Shown here one piece after another: positions 17,314 to 26,778 of a DNA stretch of 64,000 bases (its first letter is position 1; every line of letters starts with the position of its first letter). The notes below the pieces were generated by a model, which did no database searches, was not told where the DNA came from, and saw only the letters and a program-made list of their open reading frames with translations. The DNA lies in contig NZ_CP118632.1 in NCBI RefSeq assembly GCF_028993615.1, forward strand, positions 4,712,001 to 4,776,000, read 5' to 3'. The translations under genes and the position numbers were made by a program. This stretch comes from Herbaspirillum sp. WKF16. GTDB lineage: Bacteria; Pseudomonadota; Gammaproteobacteria; Burkholderiales; Burkholderiaceae_D.

Positions 17314-17349
17314 AAAAAAAGCCCACGCCGTCGCCGGCGTGGGCTTTTT
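17314..17349. terminator. Bidirectional terminator between baeR and the second chemoreceptor gene
   Basis: Stem GCCCACGCCG / CGGCGTGGGC (17321-17330 with 17335-17344), preceded by seven A and followed by five T, so it can stop transcription from both sides. Confidence 0.9.
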
Positions 17350-17365
17350 CTTTCGAGCGCAATGA

Positions 17366-18916
17366 TCAGCGATTGACCTTGAACACGCTGACTACCTCCG
17401 ACAGGCGTCCCGCCTGGTCCTGCAGCGATTGCGCGGCGGCGGCGGCTTCTTCCACCAGCGCGGCGTTCTGCTGGGTCACCTCGTCCATCTGGGTGATGGC
17501 GCGGTTGATCTCCTCGATGCCGGTGCTCTGCTCGTGGCTGGCGGCGGTGATCTCGCCGACGATATCGGTCACGCGCTTGACGCTGGCCACCACCTCGGTC
17601 ATGGTCGAACCGGCGCGCTCCACCAGCTGGCTGCCGGCGCCGACCTTCTCCACCGAGTCGTCGATCAGTTCCTTGATTTCCTTGGCGGCGGCGGCCGAAC
17701 GCTGCGCCAGCGAACGCACCTCGGAGGCCACCACCGCGAAGCCGCGCCCCTGCTCGCCGGCGCGGGCGGCTTCCACCGCCGCGTTCAGCGCCAGGATGTT
17801 GGTCTGGAAGGCGATGCCGTCGATCACGCTGATGATGTCGGCGATCTTGCGCGAGCTCTCGGTGATACCTTCCATGGTCTGCACCACCTGCCCCACCACC
17901 TCGCCGCCCTGGCTGGCGATCTCGGAAGCGGACACCGCCAATTGATTGGCCTGGCGCGCGTTGTCGGCGTTCTGCTTGACGGTCGAGGTCAGCTCTTCCA
18001 TGGCCGAAGCGGTCTCTTCCAGCGAGCCTGCCTGCTGCTCGGTGCGCGAGGACAGGTCGAGGTTGCCGCTGGCGATTTCCTGCGAGGCGGTGCCGATGGT
18101 GTCGGTGCCGTGGCGCACTTCGCCGACGATCTTCTGCAGGCTGTCGTTCATGGCGCGCAGCGATTGCATCAGCATGCCGGTCTCGTCGCGGCCGCCGGTG
18201 CGGATGCTGACGGTCAGGTCGCCCTGCGCAACGCGCTGCGCCACCTCCACCGCCTCATTGAGCGGACGCGACACCAGGCGCGCCACTGCGATGGCCAGGC
18301 CGAAGGCAATCACCACGATGCCGGCCAGCAAGGCCGCGATCCACAACTTGGCCGCCTGGTACATGTCTTCGGCGGCCTGGTCGGAACGCGCGCTGCCGGC
18401 TTCGTTGACCTTGACGATGCCGTCGAGCTGCTCGTTCATGAGACGGAACAGCTTGTTGGATTCGCCCTTGAACAGGGTGCGCGCTTCTTCTTCCTTGCCC
18501 TCGATGGCCAGCGCCTTGAGCTGCTTGTCGACCTCGACATAGGCGGCGAAGGACTTGCTGAACTGCTCGTAGATGGCTTTCTCTTCAGGTTCGGAAATCT
18601 GCGCTTCGTAGCTGGCGCGCTGCTTGGCCAGGATCTCCAGGCGCGACTTGATGGCCTTGTCGGCATCGGCGCGGTCGGCGTCCTGGTTGGCCGTGACCAT
18701 CTGCAGCTCGGAGATGCGCATGCGCGGCAGCGACGCCTGCAGGACCTGCGCCGCCTTGATGGTCGGCAACCAGTTGGTGGCCATGTCGGTGGAGGCCTGG
18801 TTGACCTCCTTGAGCTGGCGAATGGCGAATACGCCGAGGATGACCGTCAGCACGATGACGGCGGCGAAGGAAAGAATCAGTTTTCTGGCTATCTTCAGGT
18901 TATAGAACCAGTTCAT
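17366..18916 (-). CDS. Methyl-accepting chemotaxis protein (4HB_MCP type)
   Basis: 516 aa chemoreceptor. It starts [20 protein letters not shown] with TM1 at about residues 10-32, then a periplasmic four-helix bundle, TM2 near 190-212 ([20 protein letters not shown]), HAMP, and the signalling domain with tip [20 protein letters not shown]. The C-terminus is VSVFKVNR, without a CheR-tethering pentapeptide. Several methylation-type helices are present ([20 protein letters not shown]). Ligand unknown. It is a single gene between a terminator and a 242-bp upstream gap. Confidence 0.93.
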   Translation of the reverse strand: MNWFYNLKIARKLILSFAAVIVLTVILGVFAIRQLKEVNQASTDMATNWLPTIKAAQVLQASLPRMRISELQMVTANQDADRADADKAIKSRLEILAKQRASYEAQISEPEEKAIYEQFSKSFAAYVEVDKQLKALAIEGKEEEARTLFKGESNKLFRLMNEQLDGIVKVNEAGSARSDQAAEDMYQAAKLWIAALLAGIVVIAFGLAIAVARLVSRPLNEAVEVAQRVAQGDLTVSIRTGGRDETGMLMQSLRAMNDSLQKIVGEVRHGTDTIGTASQEIASGNLDLSSRTEQQAGSLEETASAMEELTSTVKQNADNARQANQLAVSASEIASQGGEVVGQVVQTMEGITESSRKIADIISVIDGIAFQTNILALNAAVEAARAGEQGRGFAVVASEVRSLAQRSAAAAKEIKELIDDSVEKVGAGSQLVERAGSTMTEVVASVKRVTDIVGEITAASHEQSTGIEEINRAITQMDEVTQQNAALVEEAAAAAQSLQDQAGRLSEVVSVFKVNR

Positions 18917-19158
18917 GGCGACCTCGATATGTGTTGCTGGAGATGGAATGGCACCATTCTAGGCAGACGCGCGGCCGCTCATATTGTCGAGCATGCGGGG
19001 GTTTATGCGGCAATTGATCTCGCTGCGAACGCTAGCTGACAGCCGGCTGTCAGCGGCGTCAGGAAAGGCTTTCAGTGGTATTGCCACTGCACCAACATCG
19101 CCGGACAGCGCTCCCGCAAGGCAGCAAAATTACCTTGCGTACAAGCGATTGCAGGACA
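18917..19158. promoter_or_regulatory. Gap with a perfect 20-bp palindrome
   Basis: The palindrome GCTGACAGCCGGCTGTCAGC occupies 19035-19054. It lies upstream of the chemoreceptor gene and 105 bp past the stop of the efflux operon. No T-run follows on either strand, so it may be an operator or a weak terminator. No other gene is supportable here. Confidence 0.5.
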
Positions 19159-20628
19159 TCACCCGGCGTCGGGTTTATCCGTCGGGGAGACGGTCTGCGA
19201 TTGCGCTTCGCGGCGCTCGCGCCAGTCGCCGCCCAGCGCCTTGATCAGGAACACCGAGGTCAGCAGGCGCTGGCCCATCAGCTGCGCCGCCTGGCGCTCG
19301 CTGTTCAACAGCGATTGCTGCGCGGTGATGACGTCCAGGTAAGGCGTAACGCCGCCCTCGTAGCGGCTGTTGGCAAGGTCCAGCACGCGGCGCGCGCTGG
19401 CGATGGCCGCCTGCGATTGGGCGTAGGCGCGGTCCAGCGAGGCGATGCCGGTGATGCCGTCTTCCACTTCCTGCATCGCGGTCAGCACGGTGCGCTTGTA
19501 GCCGGCCACGGCCGCTTCGTAGCCGGCCTTGCTGAAGTCCACGCCGGCGCGCAGGCGGCCGCCGTCGAACAGGCTTTGCGTGGCCGACACGCCGAGCGAC
19601 CACAGCACGCTGGGCGCGTTGAACAGCGCGCCCCAGTTGCGGCTGTCGACGCCGTAGGACGGCTGCAGCATGAAGCTCGGATAGTAGGCCGCGCTGGCCA
19701 CGCCGATCTGGGCGTTGGCGGCGGCCATGGCGCGCTCGGCCGAGGCGATGTCGGGACGGCGCTCCAGGATGTCGGACGGCACGCCCGGCGGAATCTCGGG
19801 GAAGGCGATCGCGGCCGTCGAGGGCGCGATGGCGAACACCGGGGCCGGCGTGCCGGTCAGCGTGGCGATGGCGTGCTCATACTGCGCGCGCTGCTTGCCG
19901 AGGATGTCGACCTGGGTCAGCGTGGTGTCCAGCAGCGCCTGCTGCTGCGCCACGTCCAGTCCCGAAGTGGCGCCCAGGTCGTGGCGCGAGGTGGCCAGCT
20001 CCAGGGCGCGGCGCTGCAGCGCGATGGCGCGCGCGACCACGTCGAGCTCGATGTCGAGCTCGCGCAGGTTGAAGTAGTTGCCGGCCAGCTCGGCGGTGAG
20101 CAACAGGCGGGTGTTCTCGAAGTCCGCCGCCGACTGCTGGGCCGAGGCCGCGGCGCCCTCCAGCGAACGCTGCACGCGGCCGAACAGGTCAGCCTCGTAG
20201 CTGACGTTCAGGCCCAGCGCGAAGTCGTTCTGCACGGTCGCGAAGTTGGGCGAATTGTAGTTGGTCAGCGGACGATTGGCCGAGATGCGGGCACGCGCGG
20301 CGCGCGCGCCGATGCCCACCTGCGGCGACTGGCCGGCCGAGACGACGTTGAGCTGCGCGCGCGCCTGCCCCAGCCGCGCGGCGGCGATCGCCAGCGTCTG
20401 GTTGCCGGCCAGCGCCTTCTCTTGCAATGCATTGAGTTGGGCGTCGCCGAAGCGCTCCCACCACGGGCCGCGCGCGGCGGCGTCCTGCGGCTGCATCGGG
20501 CGCCACGGCGCTTCCGGCGCCCAGGCCGCGGGCACGTCGACGTCGGGCTTGCGGTAATCAGGACCGACCGCGCAACCGGCCAGGGCCAGCGCGCAAGCCA
20601 GGGCGATCAGGCTGCGGCGGGTGTTCAC
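19159..20628 (-). CDS. RND efflux outer-membrane factor, NodT family lipoprotein (second system)
   Basis: 489 aa. Signal peptide with lipobox LALAGC near residue 19, then VGPDYRKP as in the NodT/CusC group. The OEP domains contain FGRVQRSLEGAAASAQQSAA and SYGVDSRNWGALFNAPSVLW. The Asp-rich C-terminus (TVSPTDKPDAG) is short. The start overlaps the stop of the adaptor gene as ATGA (20625-20628). It is the last gene of the operon pump, adaptor, channel, a different order from the first system. Confidence 0.92.
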   Translation of the reverse strand: MNTRRSLIALACALALAGCAVGPDYRKPDVDVPAAWAPEAPWRPMQPQDAAARGPWWERFGDAQLNALQEKALAGNQTLAIAAARLGQARAQLNVVSAGQSPQVGIGARAARARISANRPLTNYNSPNFATVQNDFALGLNVSYEADLFGRVQRSLEGAAASAQQSAADFENTRLLLTAELAGNYFNLRELDIELDVVARAIALQRRALELATSRHDLGATSGLDVAQQQALLDTTLTQVDILGKQRAQYEHAIATLTGTPAPVFAIAPSTAAIAFPEIPPGVPSDILERRPDIASAERAMAAANAQIGVASAAYYPSFMLQPSYGVDSRNWGALFNAPSVLWSLGVSATQSLFDGGRLRAGVDFSKAGYEAAVAGYKRTVLTAMQEVEDGITGIASLDRAYAQSQAAIASARRVLDLANSRYEGGVTPYLDVITAQQSLLNSERQAAQLMGQRLLTSVFLIKALGGDWRERREAQSQTVSPTDKPDAG

Positions 20629-21851
20629 GATGCAGCCTTCTTCTTGTCGGCGCCGGCATCCTTCTTGTCCATGGTCGGCTCGACGACGTCGCCTTCGGTG
20701 AGCGAATCGGAAGGGTTGAGGATCAGGCGCTCGTCGCCCTGCAGGCCCTCCAGCACTTCCACCGTCAGGCCGAAGTTGCGGCCGACCTGCACCTTCTTCA
20801 GGCGCACCTTGTTCTGCGCATCGACCGACGCCACCAGCGAGCCGTCGCGGCGGAACATCAGCGTATCGGCCGAGACCAGCAGCGTGCCGCTGGGTTTCAG
20901 CGGCAGCGCGACCTGCACGAAGGCGCCCGGCAAGAGCGCGTTGTCGGCATTGGGCAGGCTGACCTCGATCTGCATCGAGCGCGTGGCCGGGTCGATCGAG
21001 CCAGCGGTGCGGGCAACCTTCCCTTCGAACTTGCGCCCGCGCAGCTCAGCCTGGGTGACCACCACGGTCTGCCCCGGCTTGACCAGGTTGGCGAAGGACT
21101 GCGGCACGTTCACATACACCCGCAGCGGATCGGTCTGCGACAGCACGAACAACGGGCGGCCGGCGCCCGGGTCGATCAGGTCGCCGACGTCCACGTTGCG
21201 GCGCGTGATGATGCCGGCGAACGGCGCGACGATGCGCTTGAAGCCTTCCACCTGGCGCAGGCGCTCGACGTTGGCTTCGGCGGCGGCCAGGTTGGAGTTG
21301 GCCTGGGCGTAGGCGCTGCGGCGCTCGTCGAGCTCCTGCTGCGAGACCGCGTCCTTCTTGCGCAGCGCTTCCCAGCGCGCCATCGAGCTCTTGGCCAGCT
21401 CCATGCTGGAAGCGGCCTGGGCGCGCGCGGCCACGGCCTGCGACAGCTGCTGGTCGATTTCCGGCGTGTCCAGTTCGGCCAGCAGTTCGCCCTTCTTCAC
21501 CTGGGCGCCGATGTCCTTGTGCCAGCGCTTGAGGTAGCCGCCCGAGCGCGCCGAGATCGGCGACTGCACGAAGCCCTGCAGGGTGCCCGGCAGCGACAGC
21601 ATCTGGCCGTCGGCGCTGCTCCTGGCTTCGGTCACGCGCACGAAGGTCTTGGCGCGCTCCTCGGTGCCGGCCTGCAGCTCGCGCGCATTGGCCACGCGGC
21701 TGATCACGGTGCGCGCGGCGCCCGCGGCCAGCAATACCAGCACGACCACCAGCACCAGCCTGGCGCGCTTCATCATCTGCTGGCGCTTGGCCAGGTCGGC
21801 CTCTTCAGGCAGCGCATGGATGCCCAGTTCGGAATGGCGTTCTTGCGACAT
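20625..21851 (-). CDS. RND efflux periplasmic adaptor subunit (second system)
   Basis: 408 aa. Unlike the first adaptor it is not a lipoprotein: a single N-terminal membrane anchor (ARLVLVVVLVLLAAGAARTV, residues about 29-49) holds it in the inner membrane. Biotinyl-lipoyl-like halves (LPGTLQGFVQSPISARSGGY), a helical hairpin and a beta-barrel follow. The C-terminus is Lys/Asp-rich (EPTMDKKDAGADKKKAAS). Three bases separate it from the pump gene. It links the pump to the NodT-type channel. Confidence 0.9.
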   Translation of the reverse strand: MSQERHSELGIHALPEEADLAKRQQMMKRARLVLVVVLVLLAAGAARTVISRVANARELQAGTEERAKTFVRVTEARSSADGQMLSLPGTLQGFVQSPISARSGGYLKRWHKDIGAQVKKGELLAELDTPEIDQQLSQAVAARAQAASSMELAKSSMARWEALRKKDAVSQQELDERRSAYAQANSNLAAAEANVERLRQVEGFKRIVAPFAGIITRRNVDVGDLIDPGAGRPLFVLSQTDPLRVYVNVPQSFANLVKPGQTVVVTQAELRGRKFEGKVARTAGSIDPATRSMQIEVSLPNADNALLPGAFVQVALPLKPSGTLLVSADTLMFRRDGSLVASVDAQNKVRLKKVQVGRNFGLTVEVLEGLQGDERLILNPSDSLTEGDVVEPTMDKKDAGADKKKAAS

Positions 21852-21854
21852 GAC

Positions 21855-24800
21855 TCAACTCTCCTGTTGCACATGCCCGGCCGGCGGAATGCGCGACCCA
21901 CGTCGCTCCGCCCGGCGGGCCAGTCTCTGATGCACGCCGGCGAACACCACCGGCACGAAAAACAGCGTCGATACGGTGGCGAACAGCAGGCCGCCGATCA
22001 CCGCGCGCCCCAGCGGCGCATTCTGCTCGGCGCCCTCGCCCAGGCCCAGCGCCATGGGGATCATGCCGATGATCATCGCCAGCGCCGTCATCAGCACCGG
22101 GCGGATGCGGGTGGCGCCGGACTCCAGCGCGGCCGCCAGCGGCGTGGCGCCTTCCTCCCTGCGCTGGCGCGCAAACGCCACGATCAGGATACTGTTGGCG
22201 GTGGCCACGCCCATGGTCATGATGGCGCCGGTCAGGGCCGGCACCGACAGCGTGGTGCCGGTGATGAACAGCATCCAGGCGATGCCCGCCAGCGCCGCCG
22301 GCAGCGCGGCGATGATGATGGCGGCGTCGATCCACGACTGGAAGTTGACCACCACCAGCAGGTAGACCAGCACGATGGCCATGGCCAGGCCGACGCCCAG
22401 GCCGATGAAGGAGGACTGCATGGTTTCCACCTGGCCGCGGATCACCACCTGGCTGCCGCGCGGCAGCCTGGGCCGGATCTCGTCCACCAGCTTCTCGACC
22501 TTGCCGGCCACGGTGGCCAGGTCGGTGCCCTGGACGCTGACGAAGACGTCCACCGCCGGCGAGATGTTGTAGCGCGAGGCGATCGCCATCTGGCGTCCGG
22601 CGCGCGCCTCCACCAGGTTGCCCAGCAGCTGCGTGCCGGCGTTGGGCAGCGCGGCATTGGCCGCGGCGTTGGCGCCGGCGCCGACCGGGATGTTGAGCAG
22701 CGCGTCGAGCGAATCGACGGTGTACTGCGGCGACTGCACGGCGATGTTGTAGACCACCCCGTTGTTGGGATTGAGCCAGAAAGCCGGTTGCGTCTGCGAG
22801 CTGCCCGACAGCGCGATCAGCAGGTTCTGGCCGACGTTGGAGGCCGACAGGCCGAACTGCTGCAGGCGCGTGCGGTCGATGCGCAGGTCCAGCGCCGGGC
22901 CGTCCAGCCGCTGGTGCACGTGGGCGTCGACCGCGCCGGGCACCTGGCGGATCTTCTTGGTCAGCTCGGCGGCCAGCTGGGCGTTGGCTTCCATGTTGGG
23001 GCCGGTGAACTGCACGTCGATCGCCGCCGGCAAGCCGAAGTTGAGAATCTGGGTGACGATGTCGGCCGGCTGGAAGAAGAACTCCACGCCCGGGAAACGC
23101 CGGGGCAGCTCGGCCCGCAGCAGCGCCACCAGCTCCTCGGTGGGGCGGTGGCCTTCCTTGAGCGCCATCAGCATTTCGCCGTCCAGCGTGCCGATGGTGC
23201 CGGCGTTGCTGTACGAGAGGTTGATGCCGGAGTTGGGCACGCCCAGGTTGTCGAGGATGGTTTCCAGCTCGCTGGCCGGGATCAGCGTGCGGATGTATCG
23301 CTCCACCTCGTCGGCGGTGCGCGCGGTCTCTTCGATGCGTGTGCCGGTGGGGGTGCGCATGTGCAGGCGGATCTGGCCGGCGTCGACGCTGGGGAAGAAA
23401 TCGCGGCCCAGGAACGGGAACAGCAGGCAGGACAGCAGGCAGAAACCGAGGAAGCCCAGCGCGAAGCGGCGCCGGTGCGACAGCAGCGAGGACAGCACCA
23501 GCGTATAGCCGCGCCGCACCCGTTCGAAGCGGTTGTCGAAGGCGAGATAGACGCGCTGCAGCAGGCTCTTCTTGGCGCTGTCGACCTGGCCGTGGCTGCC
23601 CATGAGCAGCATCACCAGCGTCGGCACCAGGGTGCGCGAGAGGATGTAGGACGCCACCATCGCGAACACCACCGCCTCGGCCAGCGGCACGAACAGGAAG
23701 CGCGCCACGCCGGAGAGGAAGAACATCGGCACGAACACGATGCAGATGCACAGCGTGGAGACGAAGGCTGGCACGCCGATCTCGCCGGCGCCGACGATGA
23801 TGGCGTCGTGCAGGGGCTTGCCCAGGTGCATGTGGCGCTCGATGTTCTCGATCGTGACGATGGCCTGGTCGACCAGGATGCCCACCGAGAGCGCCAGCCC
23901 GCCCAGCGTCATCAGGTTGAGCGTCTCGCCCATGGCGGCCAGCACCAGGATGGCGGCCATGATGGACAGCGGAATGGTCAGCGCGATGATCACCGTGCTG
24001 CGCCAGTTGCCCAGGAACAGCAGCACCATGGCCGCGGTCAGGCCGGCGGCGATGAGCGCCTCGCTGATCACGCCGGCCACCGCCGCCTTCACGAACAGCG
24101 ACTGGTCGAACAGCGGCGTGATCTTGACGTCTTCCGGCAGGGTCTGCGCGGCCGTGGGCAGCATCTTGCGCAGGTTGTCGACGATATCCAGGGTGGAGGC
24201 GCCGCCGTTCTTGAGGATCGACAGCAGGACGCCGCGCGCGCCGTCCTGGCGCACCACGTTGGTCTGCGGCGAGAAGCCGTCGCGCACGTTGGCCACGTCC
24301 TTCAGATAGATGGTGGCGCCGTTGGCGGTGCGCACCGGCAGCTCGTTCAGGCCGGCCACCGCTTCGGGCGAGCCGTTCATCTTGACCGTGTATTCGGTGG
24401 CGCCGAACTTGGCGGTGCCGGAGGGCAGGATCAGGTTCTGCGTGTTGACGGCGTTGACCACGTCGATCGGCGCCAGGCCGCGCGCCTGCATGGCCTGGGT
24501 GTCGAGGTCGACCGAGATCAGGCGCGTCTTGCCGCCGTAGGGATAGGGTACGGCCACGCCGGGAATGGTGATCAACTGCGGGCGCAGGGTCTGCACGGCG
24601 GCGTCGAACACGGCCTGCTCGGGCAGCGTGGGCGAAGACAGCGCCAGCTGCATCACCGGGATGCTGGAGGCGGAATACTTGATCACCAGCGGCGGCGTGA
24701 TGCCCGGCGGCAGCTGGCGGATCTGCGACTGCACCGAAGCCACCACCTGCGACACCGCCTGCTGGATGTTGGCCTTGGGCTGGAAGAACACCTTGATCAC

Positions 24801-25070
24801 CGACACCCCGGCCAGCGATTGCGACTCGATGTGCTCGATGTCGCTCACCACCGTGGTCAGGCCGCGCTCGTTCTGGGCCGCGATGCGCAGGCCCATTTCC
24901 TGCGCCGACAGGCCGTTGTAGTTCCAGATGATGCTGACCACCGGGATATTGATCTCGGGGAAAATATCGGTGGCCATGGTCTTCAGCGTGAGCGGCGTGG
25001 CGAGCACGATCAGCATCGCCATCACGATGAAGGTGTATGGGCGGCGCAAGGCCAGCGCAACCATATTCAT
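21855..25070 (-). CDS. RND transporter with altered proton-relay motif (second system)
   Basis: 1071 aa inner-membrane pump. It starts MNMVALALRRPYTFIVMAML; upstream in-frame codons are not credible because the start region aligns with the family. The family usually has two adjacent aspartates in TM4 (VDDA), but here the motif is VDQAIVTIENIER, D401-Q402, with the CAG codon at 23867-23865. TM10 has GVATANSILIVAFARQ, with threonine where AcrB has its lysine; as far as I recall, this is usual for the subfamily. The closest relatives are unassigned HAE1-like pumps in proteobacteria. Substrate unknown. It is the first gene of a three-gene operon. Confidence 0.9.
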   Translation of the reverse strand: MNMVALALRRPYTFIVMAMLIVLATPLTLKTMATDIFPEINIPVVSIIWNYNGLSAQEMGLRIAAQNERGLTTVVSDIEHIESQSLAGVSVIKVFFQPKANIQQAVSQVVASVQSQIRQLPPGITPPLVIKYSASSIPVMQLALSSPTLPEQAVFDAAVQTLRPQLITIPGVAVPYPYGGKTRLISVDLDTQAMQARGLAPIDVVNAVNTQNLILPSGTAKFGATEYTVKMNGSPEAVAGLNELPVRTANGATIYLKDVANVRDGFSPQTNVVRQDGARGVLLSILKNGGASTLDIVDNLRKMLPTAAQTLPEDVKITPLFDQSLFVKAAVAGVISEALIAAGLTAAMVLLFLGNWRSTVIIALTIPLSIMAAILVLAAMGETLNLMTLGGLALSVGILVDQAIVTIENIERHMHLGKPLHDAIIVGAGEIGVPAFVSTLCICIVFVPMFFLSGVARFLFVPLAEAVVFAMVASYILSRTLVPTLVMLLMGSHGQVDSAKKSLLQRVYLAFDNRFERVRRGYTLVLSSLLSHRRRFALGFLGFCLLSCLLFPFLGRDFFPSVDAGQIRLHMRTPTGTRIEETARTADEVERYIRTLIPASELETILDNLGVPNSGINLSYSNAGTIGTLDGEMLMALKEGHRPTEELVALLRAELPRRFPGVEFFFQPADIVTQILNFGLPAAIDVQFTGPNMEANAQLAAELTKKIRQVPGAVDAHVHQRLDGPALDLRIDRTRLQQFGLSASNVGQNLLIALSGSSQTQPAFWLNPNNGVVYNIAVQSPQYTVDSLDALLNIPVGAGANAAANAALPNAGTQLLGNLVEARAGRQMAIASRYNISPAVDVFVSVQGTDLATVAGKVEKLVDEIRPRLPRGSQVVIRGQVETMQSSFIGLGVGLAMAIVLVYLLVVVNFQSWIDAAIIIAALPAALAGIAWMLFITGTTLSVPALTGAIMTMGVATANSILIVAFARQRREEGATPLAAALESGATRIRPVLMTALAMIIGMIPMALGLGEGAEQNAPLGRAVIGGLLFATVSTLFFVPVVFAGVHQRLARRAERRGSRIPPAGHVQQES

Positions 25071-25471
25071 TGAACTACGATCCCGGTGAAGCGGAAATGC
25101 AAATGCGCGCAGGCATGGCCCGCGTCTCTCCCGCTTTGCTGTCTGTTCATGTGCGGCGGCGCGAATCCCCGGCGCTTGCCGCACTCCCTGATTTCGTCTT
25201 GATGCGTGATACCGGCGGCGCCGACTGCAGCGGCCGTCCTGCTCCCGCCCGCGCGGCTCCCCGGCCGCGGAGCCGGACCCTGCCTGTTCTTGTTCTCGGG
25301 CGGCCGCTCGGCGTGGCTATTGTAGCGGCGCACAGGCCCGCGCGACGGGTTGTTGCAGGGAATTTTTTCTGACAGAAATGTCAGTTAGAAGCGCCCTCCC
25401 GGCGGCATCCGGAAGGCTGTGGCACACTGCCGCCTGGACTCATTGCCGGCCATGCGCCGGATTCTCACGCC
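25071..25471. promoter_or_regulatory. Divergent region between the second RND operon and the MpaB-like gene
   Basis: About 400 bp with no supportable gene. The inverted repeat CTGACA-GAAA-TGTCAG (25369-25384) stands 87 bp before the MpaB-like start and follows a TTTTTT run. The same half-sites occur at 19036-19053 at the other end of the efflux operon. The rest is GC-rich with proline/arginine-type shadow frames. Confidence 0.4.
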
Positions 25472-26350
25472 ATGGAATTCCTGCGCTCCCGTATCGAAGC
25501 CAGCGTGCTCGCCATCAGCCGTCCGCCGGGCAGCGCCGACTTCCTCAACCCGCCCGGCGACCCCGGCCTGTTCGGCCCCGACTCGGCCGCCTGGCAGGTG
25601 CACAGCGACTTCACCGCCATGCTCACCGGCGGCGTCGCCGCGCTGCTGCTGCAGATGCTGCACCCGCTGCCGCTGGCCGGCGTGTGGGACCACTCCAACT
25701 TCCAGGCCGACATGCTGGGCCGGCTGCGCCGCACCGCCCAGTTCATCGCCGGCACCACCTTCGGCAGCCGCGCCGACGCCGAACGCTTCATCGCCCACGT
25801 GCGCCGCATCCACGCCGGCATCAACGGTTTCGGCCCCAATGGCCAGGCCTATGCCGCCAGCGATCCGCAACTGCTGACCTGGGTGCATGCGGCCGAGGTG
25901 AGTTGCTTCCTGCGCGGCTACCTGCGCTATCGCAACCCGGGCTTCTCCGCTGCCGACCAGGACCGTTACTACGACGAGATCGCGCAGATCGCCGAGGCGC
26001 TGGGCGCGGCCGACGTGCCGCGCTCTCGCACGGCCATCGACGCCTATATCGAAAGCATGCGCCCGCAACTGCTGTGCGACCAGCGCACGCTGAAGACATT
26101 GGAACTGGTGTTGAACGCGCCGGCGCCCAACGCATTGGCGCAACCGTGGACGCGCCTGATGATGCGCGCCGGCGTCGACCTGCTGCCGGACTGGGCGCAG
26201 CAGATGCTGGGCGTGACGCAACGCTCGCCGCTGCGCAGCGAACTGCTGCGCCGCTCGGTGACGGTGGCCGCCGCGCCGATGCGCTGGGCGGTGCGCAACG
26301 GCTCCATCCACCTGGCGCGGCGACGCATGGGGCTGCCGCCGCAAGGCTGA
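25472..26350 (+). CDS. MpaB-like (DUF2236) putative haem oxygenase-family protein
   Basis: 292 aa. It contains the DUF2236 blocks LLLQMLHPLPLAGVWDHSNF, the Arg-rich stretch RLRRTAQFIAGTTFG and WVHAAEVSCFLRGYLRYRN, with the histidines that coordinate haem b in the latex-clearing/MpaB family. Members act as oxygenases or are of unknown function. There is no signal peptide, and a weakly hydrophobic segment lies near residues 48-66. It is a single gene transcribed toward the cytochrome c gene, the two stops being only 20 bp apart. Substrate unknown. Confidence 0.75.
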   Translation: MEFLRSRIEASVLAISRPPGSADFLNPPGDPGLFGPDSAAWQVHSDFTAMLTGGVAALLLQMLHPLPLAGVWDHSNFQADMLGRLRRTAQFIAGTTFGSRADAERFIAHVRRIHAGINGFGPNGQAYAASDPQLLTWVHAAEVSCFLRGYLRYRNPGFSAADQDRYYDEIAQIAEALGAADVPRSRTAIDAYIESMRPQLLCDQRTLKTLELVLNAPAPNALAQPWTRLMMRAGVDLLPDWAQQMLGVTQRSPLRSELLRRSVTVAAAPMRWAVRNGSIHLARRRMGLPPQG

Positions 26351-26369
26351 GCTTGCCTTGCTTGTCGGC

Positions 26370-26774
26370 TTATTGCGTGGTGCTGCGCAGGTAGGCCAGG
26401 ATGTCGTCGATCTGACGATCGCTGCCGATGCCCCAGAAGCGCATCTTGTTGCCGGGCACCACGTCGCCCGGCGCCTTCATGAAGGCACGCAGCTTGTCCT
26501 CGGTCCAGACGAACCCGGCGTTGGCCATCGCCGGCGAATACTTGAAGTCGGCGGTGGAGCCGGCGCGACGCCCGATCACGCGTTGCAGCTGCGGGCCGAA
26601 GCCGGCGCGCGCCGACGGCCCCACCTGATGGCAGCTGGCGCACTTGGCGAAGGCCGCGCGCCCGGCAACGATGTCGCCCGCGGCCCAAGCGGACGATGAC
26701 AGGAAGGCAAGCAGCACCGCCGACAAGGCGGCGCGCGCGGAAACAACGGGACGAATCAAGCGGGCTAAGGGCAT
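26370..26774 (-). CDS. Periplasmic class I cytochrome c
   Basis: 134 aa. A signal peptide of about 31 residues ends SSSAWA. The haem site is C45-A-S-C48-H49, followed by VGPSARAGFGPQL and the distal ligand region GNKM (M111) RFWG, the pattern of cytochrome c2/c552-type electron carriers. The C-terminal helix reads DDILAYLRSTTQ. It is probably co-transcribed with the DUF2145 gene (4-bp gap). The partner is unknown; candidates include the oxidoreductases encoded nearby or the respiratory chain. Confidence 0.88.
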   Translation of the reverse strand: MPLARLIRPVVSARAALSAVLLAFLSSSAWAAGDIVAGRAAFAKCASCHQVGPSARAGFGPQLQRVIGRRAGSTADFKYSPAMANAGFVWTEDKLRAFMKAPGDVVPGNKMRFWGIGSDRQIDDILAYLRSTTQ

Positions 26775-26778
26775 GGTG

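Noticed and set aside
18930..19020. Sigma-28 flagellar promoter before the second chemoreceptor gene
   Set aside because: A TAAA is present on the minus strand, but the expected GCCGATAA is missing at the right distance; CGACAATA nearby is about 5 bp off.
21519..25073. 1184-codon open frame opposite the second RND operon
   Set aside because: It covers the pump and adaptor genes; the His/Arg/Gln/Asp-rich product is a typical antisense artefact.
25487..25505. 16-bp match between the MpaB-like gene start and the repeat at 7422-7437 (CGTATCGAAGCCAGCG)
   Set aside because: One match of this length is plausible by chance in 64 kb, and the flanks do not agree.
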